The notes below the pieces were generated by a model. That model was given only the letters and a program-made list of their open reading frames with translations. It was not told the origin of the DNA and ran no database searches. A program made the position numbers and the translations under genes. This document shows, one piece after another, positions 8,663 through 18,534 of a stretch of DNA of 64,000 bases (position 1 is the first letter of the stretch; each line of letters starts with the position of its first letter). Source of the DNA: Nocardiopsis terrae (GTDB lineage Bacteria; Actinomycetota; Actinomycetes; Streptosporangiales; Streptosporangiaceae); contig NZ_BMXJ01000003.1 in assembly GCF_014651695.1 (NCBI RefSeq), positions 461,046 through 525,045 on the forward strand, in the 5' to 3' direction.

Positions 8663-9082
8663 TCAGTCCAGGACGGCGTACGCCTCGACCTCGACGAGCA
8701 CGTCGGGCTCGAACAGGTAGTCGACGCCGATGGCCGACACCGGAGGCAGCGGCTGCGGGAGCCCGAGTTCGTCGGTGACGTTCTCGATACCCGCCATGAA
8801 CGCGCCCACCTTCTCTCCCCGGTCAGGGCCCCAGCCGGTGAGGAAGAAGCGCAGGCGTACGACGTCGGAGAAGGTCGCTCCCGCGCCGGCCAGGCCGCGC
8901 CCGGCGTTGCGCAGGACCTGCTCGACCTGGCCGGTGAGGTCACCGGTCGCGATGAGGGCGGCGTCGGCGTCGCGCGCGATCTGGCCGGCCACGTGTACCT
9001 GGCGGGTACCCGTGCCGATCGCGACGTGGTGGTAGGGGACGGGCTGGAACATGCCCTCGGGGGTCAGCAGCTGCACACTCAT
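8663..9082 (-). CDS. RidA family (YjgF/YER057c/UK114) protein
   Basis: 139 residues from ATG 9082 (GGAAGG upstream). It shows the RidA fold signatures VHVAGQIARDADAALI, VEQVLRNAGRGLAGAGA, VVRLRFFLT and a C-terminal VEVEAYAVLD. Classical RidA hydrolyses reactive enamine/imine intermediates and carries a catalytic Arg near the C-terminus. Here the usual R-A-A/V-V-E segment reads LFEPDVLVEVEA without that Arg, so this is a paralogue of uncertain chemistry. It is divergent from an HxlR regulator and shares a palindromic operator with it. Confidence 0.88.
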   Translation of the reverse strand: MSVQLLTPEGMFQPVPYHHVAIGTGTRQVHVAGQIARDADAALIATGDLTGQVEQVLRNAGRGLAGAGATFSDVVRLRFFLTGWGPDRGEKVGAFMAGIENVTDELGLPQPLPPVSAIGVDYLFEPDVLVEVEAYAVLD

Positions 9083-9118
9083 GGAAGGTTCCTCCGTTTG
9101 GCGTTTTCCGGTATCCAA

Positions 9119-9135
9119 TGTCTACTAGGTAGACA
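9119..9135. promoter_or_regulatory. Palindromic operator between ridA-like and HxlR genes
   Basis: TGTCTAC-TAG-GTAGACA: perfect 7-bp arms around a 3-nt centre, 27 bp before the HxlR start and 36 bp before the RidA start. Its position and symmetry fit an HxlR dimer site controlling both genes. Confidence 0.7.
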
Positions 9136-9162
9136 AAGGGAACCTCAACGAGACCAGGTGTC

Positions 9163-9537
9163 ATGCAGGAAACCGCCCACTCCCCGGCCACCCCGCCCCA
9201 GATCAGCGCGGAGCACCGAGAACTGCTCGACCAGATGCTCGACAAGTGGTCGCTCCACGTGCTCGACCGGCTGTGCGAGCAGCCCTCGCGCTTCAACGAA
9301 CTGCGCCGGGCGATCCCCGCCGTCACCCAGAAGTCCCTCACTGCGACCCTGCGGCGCCTGGAGCGCAACGGGATGGTCGAGCGGGTCGTGGTGAGCACGC
9401 GCCCGCTCGCCGTCGAGTACCGCATCTCATCGCTCGGAAAGACGCTCCAGGACCTCATCGACGCGTTGCTGCGCTGGACCACGGTCAACATGCCCGAGGT
9501 CGAGCGCGCACGCGAGCGGTTCGACGAGCAGACCTGA
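9163..9537 (+). CDS. HxlR family transcriptional regulator
   Basis: 124 residues: a MarR-like winged helix of the HxlR type, with QMLDKWSLHVLDRLCEQP, RFNELRRAIPAVTQKSLT (recognition helix) and LERNGMVERVV. These small repressors usually control the divergent gene and respond to electrophiles or other stress. The divergent partner is the RidA-type gene, with a perfect palindrome between them. The Cys used for thiol sensing in some HxlR proteins may be Cys41 (RLCEQP). Confidence 0.92.
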   Translation: MQETAHSPATPPQISAEHRELLDQMLDKWSLHVLDRLCEQPSRFNELRRAIPAVTQKSLTATLRRLERNGMVERVVVSTRPLAVEYRISSLGKTLQDLIDALLRWTTVNMPEVERARERFDEQT

Positions 9538-9585
9538 CCGTGCACCGAGCCCCGGAGGGCCGCAGTAGGCGTGCTCAGAGCAATC

Positions 9586-10431
9586 GGTACATGACGTGCA
9601 GCCCGACGTGGCCGTGCACGGGGTGGCGGAAGCCCTCCGGCAGCGTGGGGGGTCGAATCAACGGGCCGTTGTGGTGCCGGGTCGGCGGCGAGGGCGGTCA
9701 GGAACGCCAGCGCGAGCATGGCGAGCGTGATGTGCCGGTGCCAGGAGGTCCAGTGCCTCACCTGGTAGTGGTCGAGTCCGACCTGGTCCTTGGCGGCCTG
9801 GAAGCACTCCTCGACGCTCCAGCGGACACCGGCGACGCGGACCAGTTCGGACAGGGCCACCTTTGTGGGTGACCAGCACAGGTAGAAGGCGAGTTCACCG
9901 GTGGTCCGGTTGCGACGGATGAGCAGGTGGCGGTGGCAGTCGGTGCCGATAGAGCCGACGGTCGATCAGGGCCCGTCCCCGGCTGGTGGCGTAGGCGAGG
10001 AAGATGCCGACCCGAGAGTTTTCGATGCGTCCCGCGGTGCCGGTGTACTGCCGTTGTACACCGGCCGAGGCCCGGCCCTTCTTCAGGAAGCCGGTCTCGT
10101 CGACGACGAGAACGGCGCCGTCGGCACCGAGGTGTTCGGCGGTGTACGAGCGCAGGTCGTCGCGGACCGCATCGGCGTCCCAGCGGGCGTAGCGCAGCAG
10201 GCGCTGCATCGGCCCGGGTCGGCTGTGGCCGGCCTGTTCGGCCAGCTGCCAGCAGTTCTTGCGCTCGACGTTCGACAGTAGCCCGAGCAGGTAGCCGCGG
10301 GCCGCGGCCCGCGGCTCAACTCGCCCGAAGCGGCCCGCGATCCGGTCCATGGCCTGGTCGAACATCGTCCGCCAGCGAGCAGGGTCTACGCTATGGCCCG
10401 CAACCACCGCACGATCGTCATGAGTCCACAC
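9586..10431 (-). mobile_element. IS701-type transposase relic with internal deletion
   Basis: The N-terminal half (from 10431) is intact IS701 transposase: [34 protein letters not shown] and [13 protein letters not shown], including the first catalytic Asp. After ALIDRRLY (about 9949) the sequence jumps, in another frame, to the C-terminal part [16 protein letters not shown], then VRWSVEECFQAAKDQVGLD. The middle of the DDE domain is deleted, so the element cannot be active. The C-terminal end is worn. No clear terminal inverted repeats or target duplication were identified. Confidence 0.85.
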
Positions 10432-10660
10432 AACCCTTGATGATCACGCGGTGGCCGTACCCGTTCCCAGCCGGGTCCGCGACAAGATCGCGAAACCAGA
10501 CTGGAGTACTAACCCGGGACGCACCTGTGGCACAACTTCTGGGACGGTCCTGACCTGGGCAGTGTCGATCGACGTCGACACCGTCGGACGGCGTCCCAGT
10601 TCCAAGGAAGTGGGACGGCCTGGCCGGCCGCCTACATAGCCGCCTGTTTTTCGGCGGAAG

Positions 10661-11251
10661 CTACGGCGACTCCCGGTGGGCGAAGCTACCGCCGTCCGAA
10701 CGAGACCGTTGTCCGCTGAGGGTCCGCGCCCAGGGCTCGTCGACGTCGGCCAGGCCGAGGGTCAGCGTGACATTTTCGAGCATACCGGCGCCGAACCAGT
10801 GCCGGACCGCAGCGTCGTCGTGGTTCAGGAGCTCACTGACGAGTTCGACCTGCCTGGCATAGCACGTGCGCAACGCCTCAGCCACGAGCGGCTCATCGGC
10901 TGCGCAACTGGCCTGCATGAGGAACTGCATGACGTCCCGGTCCTCGATCAGGGTGCTGTAGGCGGACCGGATCGCACGCATCACCGCCTCCGGCTGCCGG
11001 TGCGGCCCGGCCTCATCGGCGCCGGTCAGAGCATCCGAGATCAGCTCGGACACGTGGAGGATGGCACCGGCGAACAACGCCTCCTTGCTGGCGAACAGGC
11101 GGTAGACGTAGGGCTGAGAGATTCCGGCCCGTTCGGCGATCTCACCAGTGGTCGTGCCGTAGTAACCCTTGCGCGCAAAGCAGGCCACGGCAGCGTCCAG
11201 CACGACTCGACGGCGTTGATCGCTCTTCACTCTGGAGCCAGGGGCGGGCAT
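10661..11251 (-). CDS. TetR family transcriptional regulator
   Basis: 196 residues. N-terminal helix-turn-helix: RRRVVLDAAVACFARKGYYG, TTTGEIAERAGISQPYVYRL, FASKEALF. The C-terminal ligand domain is helical. It lies downstream of, and in the same direction as, the SnoaL-like gene at 11337 (85 bp gap) and may regulate it through the repeat at 11815-11847. The 230 bp between this gene's end and the IS701 relic hold only a weak hairpin (10636-10654). Confidence 0.9.
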   Translation of the reverse strand: MPAPGSRVKSDQRRRVVLDAAVACFARKGYYGTTTGEIAERAGISQPYVYRLFASKEALFAGAILHVSELISDALTGADEAGPHRQPEAVMRAIRSAYSTLIEDRDVMQFLMQASCAADEPLVAEALRTCYARQVELVSELLNHDDAAVRHWFGAGMLENVTLTLGLADVDEPWARTLSGQRSRSDGGSFAHRESP

Positions 11252-11336
11252 GTCTCCCAGTCTCTCACTGCGGAGTGGGACAGGGTGCGATGGGGCAAGA
11301 CGGGTGGGTGACCTGTCTCACCCCGTCGAACCGGGA

Positions 11337-11804
11337 TCAACGCTCCGAGGGCCACGACACGTCTTGGCCGCTGGCCGTCTCGTCGGGGGTCATGGCCTCG
11401 ATGACCACGAGAGGATTCCAGTAGTCGACGAACTGCTCGACCAGGCCCGCCTCGTCGAGGCGGATCACCGTGATGACTGTCTGCTCGTACGGCTTGCCGG
11501 TGCTGAGGGCGATCCCCTCCGAGCGGTATTCGGCGACCGCGGTCCGGGGGTTGGCCGTCTCGATGAACTTCACGTCGACGAACTTCACGTCGAAGGTCTG
11601 CGGGAAGCCGCGCATGTGGGCGATCAGCGCCTCGCGTCCCTGCACCAGGGTAGGCACACCGGCGGGGGCGAAGGGGAACTCGACCGTGCCGTCCGCGGCG
11701 TACAGCTCGATCCACTCGTCGATCTGGCCGGACGACACCAGCCGAAGGTGCTCTGCCAGGGCGTGCTGTGCGGGGGTGAGCTCGTGGGTCGGGTTGACGC
11801 TCAT
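11337..11804 (-). CDS. SnoaL-like / NTF2-fold protein
   Basis: 155 residues from ATG 11804 (AGAGGAG upstream). Cone-shaped NTF2 fold: LAEHLRLVSSGQIDEWIELYAADGTVEFP, then GREALIAHMRG and VIRLDEAGLVEQFVDYWNP. SnoaL-like proteins are small isomerases or cyclases (ketosteroid-isomerase type) or ligand-binding proteins. The TetR gene just downstream suggests a small-molecule-inducible operon. Confidence 0.88.
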   Translation of the reverse strand: MSVNPTHELTPAQHALAEHLRLVSSGQIDEWIELYAADGTVEFPFAPAGVPTLVQGREALIAHMRGFPQTFDVKFVDVKFIETANPRTAVAEYRSEGIALSTGKPYEQTVITVIRLDEAGLVEQFVDYWNPLVVIEAMTPDETASGQDVSWPSER

Positions 11805-11814
11805 GAATACTCCT

Positions 11815-11847
11815 CTGTTAGTGGTTGAACAATAACAAACGTAACAG
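11815..11847. promoter_or_regulatory. Inverted repeat upstream of SnoaL-like gene
   Basis: CTGTTA (11815-11820) and TAACAG (11842-11847), perfect arms around 21 AT-rich bases directly before the ATG at 11804. Candidate operator for the TetR regulator encoded next. Confidence 0.5.
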
Positions 11848-11926
11848 GGAGACGTCCGAGGAGTAAGGGTGAGGGCCGTCACGGCCCAGCCAGGACAGAC
11901 GTCGGTAGTCCGACTCTGGTTGTAGT

Positions 11927-12022
11927 AATCCTCCTCGACCCCCGCGTGTCCGCCCCCTCGAAGCCGAGCGACTCGTACAGTCGCACCGTATTGGCGTTGG
12001 TCGCCACGACGGCGTTGACATG
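11927..12022 (-). pseudogene. GNAT acetyltransferase C-terminal fragment
   Basis: On the minus strand the sequence reads NAVVATNANTVRLYESLGFE, the classical last part of a GNAT N-acetyltransferase (Asn/Tyr motif B). Nothing recognisable precedes it, because the uvrA-like terminator starts at 12024. It is a stub of a lost acetyltransferase gene. Confidence 0.65.
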
Positions 12023-12023
12023 C

Positions 12024-12049
12024 GGGGCCCGTCCCGGGAGACGGGCCCC
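12024..12049 (-). terminator. Terminator of uvrA-like gene
   Basis: Perfect 10-bp stem GGGGCCCGTC/GACGGGCCCC with 6-nt loop, 25 bp after the uvrA-like stop. Confidence 0.75.
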
Positions 12050-12073
12050 GTGCCGGGTGGCATCGTCCTCGTC

Positions 12074-14362
<2,289 letters not shown>

Positions 14363-14396
14363 GCTGCTCCTCAGGGTCCTGGGAATCCTTATGCGG

Positions 14397-14425
14397 TAAA
14401 CTAACAGCCAGCGAACATTAGTTTA
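14397..14425. promoter_or_regulatory. TetR-type operator between uvrA-like and TetR genes
   Basis: TAAACTAA (14397-14404) and TTAGTTTA (14418-14425), perfect 8-bp arms with a 13-bp spacer, in the only AT-rich stretch between the divergent genes. Expected site for the TetR protein encoded at 14438. Confidence 0.75.
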
Positions 14426-14437
14426 TTCCGTAAGGAG

Positions 14438-15286
14438 ATGCAAGTGGTGGTCTACGCCGGACAGGGCGACCCGCGCCGCTCCATGGCACTGCTGTGGCGC
14501 GGCCAGGAACCGACCGAACGCACCGGCCCCGGCCCCAAGGCACAGCTGAGCGTGGACCTGGTGGTGGAGACCGCCATCGAGGTCGCCGACACCGAGGGCA
14601 TGCAGGCCCTGTCCATGCGCGCCGTGGGTGAGCGGCTCGGCCGCACCGCAATGTCCCTGTACACCTACGTGGCCAGCAAGAACGAACTCATCGACCTCAT
14701 GTACGACCACGCCTTCGGTGAACTGGTACGCGAGTGGGAGGAGAACCTCCCCGAGGCACCCACCCTGCAGGACACCGACGACGGAACGGGCTGGCGCGAG
14801 GCCGTCCTGGACTGGGCCGGGAACCTGTGGCGCTTCTACCTGCGCCACCCCTGGAGCCTGGAGGTCTCCCAGGCACGGCCGGTCCTGGGACCCAACGACT
14901 ACCGGCTCTTCGAGGCGTTGGCCGCGGTCCTCCACCGCGCGGGGCTCGGCCCCAAGGCCATCAGCAGCGCCTACGGCAGCCTGTTCAACCTGGTCCGAGG
15001 CATGGTCCGTACCGCCGCAGAGGCCCGCCAGGCCCAGACCGTGACGGGGATCGCCGAGGACGAGTGGTGGTACGCACGCTCCGCCCAACTGGAGGAGGTG
15101 GCGGTGGACTTCTCCGAACGCTTCCCCACCCTGACCCTGATGAGCCAGGGCGGCGCCTTCGACAACGCGGATCCCGAGGAGCCCTACCTGGAGCAGGAAG
15201 CCTGGGAGACCTTCCGTTTCGGCCTCAACGCGCTGCTGGACGGCATCCAGAGCCAGATCGACGGCCCCTCATCCGCCGCCCCCTGA
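14438..15286 (+). CDS. TetR family regulator (TetR_C_1 type)
   Basis: About 282 residues. The helix-turn-helix is at roughly 45-95: VVETAIEVADTEGMQALSM, RAVGERLGRTAMSLYTYVAS. It is followed by a TetR_C_1-like ligand domain (WRFYLRHPWSLEVSQARPVLGPN, SLFNLVRGMVR). AAGGAG directly abuts ATG 14438, so GTG 14444 (6-nt spacing) is the likelier start. Probably represses itself and the divergent UvrA-like ATPase and is released by the drug. Confidence 0.9.
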   Translation: MQVVVYAGQGDPRRSMALLWRGQEPTERTGPGPKAQLSVDLVVETAIEVADTEGMQALSMRAVGERLGRTAMSLYTYVASKNELIDLMYDHAFGELVREWEENLPEAPTLQDTDDGTGWREAVLDWAGNLWRFYLRHPWSLEVSQARPVLGPNDYRLFEALAAVLHRAGLGPKAISSAYGSLFNLVRGMVRTAAEARQAQTVTGIAEDEWWYARSAQLEEVAVDFSERFPTLTLMSQGGAFDNADPEEPYLEQEAWETFRFGLNALLDGIQSQIDGPSSAAP

Positions 15287-15288
15287 GC

Positions 15289-15308
15289 CGCACGGCCCCG
15301 GCCGTGCG
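15289..15308 (+). terminator. Terminator after TetR gene
   Basis: Near-perfect palindrome with arms CGCACGGCC/GGCCGTGCG and centre CC, beginning 3 bp after the TetR stop. Confidence 0.55.
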
Positions 15309-15352
15309 ACCTCCCCGCGGCCGGGGAACACCCGCGTGCCACACTTTCGGCC

Positions 15353-15913
15353 ATGGGAAGGATCCACGAGACCATCGGGCCACGGCTGGAACGGTTCCTC
15401 CTCGACCAACCGGTCTTCTTCGTCGGCACGGCACCGCTGGACTCCCAGGGCCACGTCAACGTCTCCCCCAAGGGCATGGGCGGCACCTTCGCCGTGCTCG
15501 GCGAGCGCCGGGTGGCCTACCTCGACTACACCGGGTCGGGTACCGAGACCATCGCCCACCTGCGGGAGAACGGTCGCATCGTGCTGATGTTCTGCGCCTT
15601 CGAGGGGCCGCCGAACATCGTCCGCCTGCACGGGCAGGGCCGCGCCGTCCCGCCCGGCACCCCCGAGTTCGACGACCTGCGCCCCCATTTCCCCAAGGAG
15701 CGCACCATCGGACAGCGCTCGATCATCGTGGTCGAGGTCCAACGCATCGCGGACTCCTGCGGGTTCTCCGTGCCCCTGATGGACCTTCGCGAGGACCGCG
15801 ACCTGTTGGACCGGGCCCACGAACGCAGCGGTCCGGAGTACTTCGACAGCTACTGGCGCAGACACAACGCCGCCAGTATCGACGGCCTGCCCGGAGTGCC
15901 CCCGCCCCGGTGA
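15353..15913 (+). CDS. Pyridoxamine 5'-phosphate oxidase family flavoprotein
   Basis: 186 residues with the split-barrel flavin fold: FLLDQPVFFVGTAPLDSQGH, VNVSPKG, VAYLDYTGSGTETIAHLREN and GRIVLMFCAF. The order matches the PNPOx-like group with VSPKG and DxxGSGxET motifs, which bind FMN or F420. Substrate unknown. The C-terminal extension (PEYFDSYWRRHNAASIDGL) is typical of the actinobacterial subgroup. Confidence 0.88.
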   Translation: MGRIHETIGPRLERFLLDQPVFFVGTAPLDSQGHVNVSPKGMGGTFAVLGERRVAYLDYTGSGTETIAHLRENGRIVLMFCAFEGPPNIVRLHGQGRAVPPGTPEFDDLRPHFPKERTIGQRSIIVVEVQRIADSCGFSVPLMDLREDRDLLDRAHERSGPEYFDSYWRRHNAASIDGLPGVPPPR

Positions 15914-15942
15914 ATCCGGGCGCCCCTCAGACACACCGCGGA

Positions 15943-16047
15943 TCAGCAGGAGCTCAGCAGGAACAACAGCAGCGCGGTCAACGCGATCGAGACCAGCAGG
16001 GACGTCATACAGCCCCACCGGCTGTTGTAGAAGACGAACACGGGCAC
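15943..16047 (-). CDS. Small single-span membrane protein (34 aa)
   Basis: GTG start at 16047 with GGAGCTGAGGGAG just upstream; TGA at 15943-15945. The 34-residue product begins with FVFYNSRWGC and continues as one hydrophobic helix of about 20 residues (TSLLVSIALTALLLFLL) ending in SSC. Short FYN/FYxxRxGC-helix proteins are, from memory, common hypothetical proteins in actinomycetes. Expected in the membrane; function unknown. It lies between the PNPOx gene and the methyltransferase, on the same strand as the latter. Confidence 0.6.
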   Translation of the reverse strand: MPVFVFYNSRWGCMTSLLVSIALTALLLFLLSSC

Positions 16048-16106
16048 CTCCCTCAGCTCCGTGAGCTTTCCGGTGCCTCTTATCTACCCCGACCCGACGA
16101 CGCTTC

Positions 16107-16877
16107 TCAGGCCGGGCGGGCGAAGGTGATGATCTCCGGGCTCGTACCGGTGAGCGGACTGCGGTCCCAGTACCCGTACTGCGCGCTCACCGCCAGCCCG
16201 GCCCCGGCCAGGAGAACGTTGAGGGTCTCCGCGTCCAGGAACCGCAGGGTGCTGCGGCTGACCTGGGACTGCGCCCAGCCCTCGACGCTGAAGCCGGAGG
16301 TGAAGGTGACCAGGTCGCCCTCCACCCCGCGCAGGCGGTGCACGCAGGTGGCCCTGTGTCCGTCCGGGCCCGCCACGGTGCGCGCCCGTTCGGGGTTCCA
16401 GGCCTCCCAGCCCCGCACGGCGGGGTTGCGGGTCTCGAAGACGAACCGGCCATCGTCGGTCAGCACCCTGCGCACCGCGGCCAGATTGGCGTGCACCTCC
16501 TCGTCGGTGAGGAACACCTGAAAGGCGTGCCCGGACATGATGACCAGGTCGAACCCGCCCTCCTCCAGCGGTTCGGCCTCCCCCTCGTAGGGACCCGCCA
16601 CCAGATCGCCCAGGATCCACTCGATGTCGTCCCGCTCGCGGCGGCCCACCTCCAGCATCGCCTCGGCCGGATCCAGCCCCACCAGGCGACCGGTGTGCCC
16701 GCGCTCGCGCGCTACCCGCTGGATCTTGCCGGTTCCGCAGCCCACGTCCAGGACCGAGCGGGCTCCCATCACCAGGTCGAGGTAGAAGTCGTCCTGTGGG
16801 GAGACCTGCCAGTGGTCGAAGTAGTCGTAGAGCTCGGCCAGGTCCGGGTGGGAGAAGCATCGATCGACCATCCGCAC
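16107..16877 (-). CDS. Class I SAM-dependent methyltransferase
   Basis: 256 residues. HPDLAELYDYFDHW at the N-terminus, motif I VLDVGCGTGKIQRVARERG (about 43-61), motif II VGLDPAEAML, motif IV FDLVIMSGHAFQVFL, and a C-terminal beta-barrel-like part (CVHRLRGVEGDLVTFTSGF). This is the usual actinomycete small-molecule methyltransferase of unknown substrate. It is divergent from the F420/FMN protein at 16970; the TetR, PNPOx and small-membrane genes precede it. Confidence 0.9.
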   Translation of the reverse strand: MRMVDRCFSHPDLAELYDYFDHWQVSPQDDFYLDLVMGARSVLDVGCGTGKIQRVARERGHTGRLVGLDPAEAMLEVGRRERDDIEWILGDLVAGPYEGEAEPLEEGGFDLVIMSGHAFQVFLTDEEVHANLAAVRRVLTDDGRFVFETRNPAVRGWEAWNPERARTVAGPDGHRATCVHRLRGVEGDLVTFTSGFSVEGWAQSQVSRSTLRFLDAETLNVLLAGAGLAVSAQYGYWDRSPLTGTSPEIITFARPA

Positions 16878-16969
16878 ATTGTGGCGTTCCGCTCCCCTGC
16901 GGCCAACGGGTTTTCCACAGCCTTCGGGCGCCTCTTCTCCCGCGCTTGATCGCGACCTAGCCTGAAGGG

Positions 16970-17437
16970 GTGACCGACATTCCCGGCAGCCCTCGGCAGG
17001 ACCATCCCTTCGACGTCGACGCCTTCCTTGCCCGACCCCTGGTCGCCCGGGTGGCCACCACCAACACCTCCGGCGAACCCACGGTCAGACCGGTCTGGTT
17101 CCTGTGGGAGCAGGGATGCTTGTGGTGGATCACCGGGGAGTACGCGGTCATGGCCAAGCACCTGGAACGCGACCCGCGTACCGCCGTGGTGGTGGACACC
17201 TGCGACCTGGAGCGGATGGAGTTCCTCCAGGTGGTCATGCGCGGCAGAGCCGAGGTGGTGCCCTTCGACCCGGTGCTCGCCCGACGGAAGTTGAGCCGTT
17301 ACCTGGGAGCGGACGAGGCGGCCTGGCATCCGGACTTCCGGCACTACGCCGACGACGCACGCCTGGTCCGTTTCCGACCCGAGCGCACCGTCGTCAAGGA
17401 CCTGTCCAAGACCATGCCGTCCATGAATCGTCCGTGA
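16970..17437 (+). CDS. Split-barrel flavoprotein (PNPOx/F420-type)
   Basis: 155 residues from GTG 16970 (AAGGGG directly upstream). FLARPLVARVATTNTSGEP, VRPVWFLWEQG and VMAKHLERDPRTAVVVDT show a single split-barrel domain like TIGR03618/PPOX-class F420-dependent enzymes. These use reduced F420 or FMN to reduce or oxidise small molecules such as biliverdin; the substrate is not evident. Confidence 0.88.
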   Translation: MTDIPGSPRQDHPFDVDAFLARPLVARVATTNTSGEPTVRPVWFLWEQGCLWWITGEYAVMAKHLERDPRTAVVVDTCDLERMEFLQVVMRGRAEVVPFDPVLARRKLSRYLGADEAAWHPDFRHYADDARLVRFRPERTVVKDLSKTMPSMNRP

Positions 17438-17530
17438 GCGCATGAAGCATCCTGTTCGGCGGATGCACGACTTCGAACTCGCTTCCGGGAAGAGCGGCGT
17501 CCCGCCACGGTATGAACCCGCTCGGAGCAC

Positions 17531-18391
17531 TCAGGCTTCGGGCGCACCTCGTGACGCCGAGACGAGGGTTGCCAGGGCATGGGCGTCAGGGCTTCCGGCC
17601 TCGGCCGACCACAGGATGAGCTGCTGTCGTGCCGCGCCTGCGTAGCTGAAGGAGTCCCAGTTCAGGCGCATCCGTCCTGCGGTGGGATGGAGCATGACCT
17701 TGGCTCCGAAATCCTGCTCCGCGACGCGGTGCTCGGCCCACCACCGGCGAAAGTCGTTGCTGGCGATGGAGAGCCGCCCAACGAGGCCGACCAGTTCCGG
17801 GTCGTCGGGGTTCTCCGCGGCCTCACGTCGGAGAATCCCCACGCACGTGCGTGCGACAGAGCTCCAGTCCTCGTACAGGTCCCTCATCCCGGGTGTGGTG
17901 AAGGTGATCGAGACATAGTTGCGTTCGGTGGCTGGAAGCCGTGCGAAGTCGGTGATCAACGTTGCGGCGGGGCCGTTCCAGGCAAGGACGTCCATCCGGG
18001 GCCCGAGGACGAGAGCTGGAAGTTCGGTGAGCTGGTCCAGCAACAGCTGGAGCCGGTTGTGGGCGGCCTCTCGCCCAGGCACTGTCATCACGTAGCCGCG
18101 GGCGTGGTTGAGGAGGTCCTCGGCGTAGGCCCTCTGTTCCGAGGACAGCGCGAAGGTTCGGCACAGTAGCGCGAAGACCTGGTCGGAGGGGGCGAGTCGC
18201 CCCTGCTCGACCCGCGTGTAGTAGTCGACGCTGACCGCGGCCAGTTGCGCCACCTCCTCCCGCCTCAGACCAGTGACGCGTCGTCGTCCGGCGGCGCTCA
18301 CGACGTGTGCGGGGACCGTGTCCGGGGAGATCTCGCCGCGTCGGGCGCGGAAGAACTCACCTAGGGCCTTGAGCTGGGGTGACGAGGACAT
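17531..18391 (-). CDS. XRE-type regulator with MmyB ligand domain
   Basis: 286 residues. HTH at about 8-75: LGEFFRARRGEISPD, RVTGLRREEVAQLAAVS, YYTRVEQGRLAPSDQV. The remaining about 190 residues are the MmyB-like ligand-binding domain (PALVLGPRMDVLAWNGPAA, NYVSITFTTPGMRDLYEDW), which in a known relative binds a fatty acid. This class usually regulates a divergent oxidoreductase or hydrolase; here the alpha/beta hydrolase at 18535 is 143 bp away. Confidence 0.92.
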   Translation of the reverse strand: MSSSPQLKALGEFFRARRGEISPDTVPAHVVSAAGRRRVTGLRREEVAQLAAVSVDYYTRVEQGRLAPSDQVFALLCRTFALSSEQRAYAEDLLNHARGYVMTVPGREAAHNRLQLLLDQLTELPALVLGPRMDVLAWNGPAATLITDFARLPATERNYVSITFTTPGMRDLYEDWSSVARTCVGILRREAAENPDDPELVGLVGRLSIASNDFRRWWAEHRVAEQDFGAKVMLHPTAGRMRLNWDSFSYAGAARQQLILWSAEAGSPDAHALATLVSASRGAPEA

Positions 18392-18534
18392 AGCGTCACC
18401 CTAGAGCGGGACCGCACCCGTTGTCCTGGGACAGATCGTTCCTGGGCGGGAACGCGGACTGGTTCGGCTCCCGGTCAGGACGGAGGGTGGATGTCACGAC
18501 GGGGAACAACCCCAGCCACGACAGAGGGGGCACC

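Noticed and set aside
10570-10590. Palindromic GTCGATCGACGTCGAC downstream of the IS701 relic as an attachment site or operator
   Set aside because: A GC/CG-rich self-complementary stretch with no gene start nearby, no duplicate elsewhere in the window and no integrase gene.
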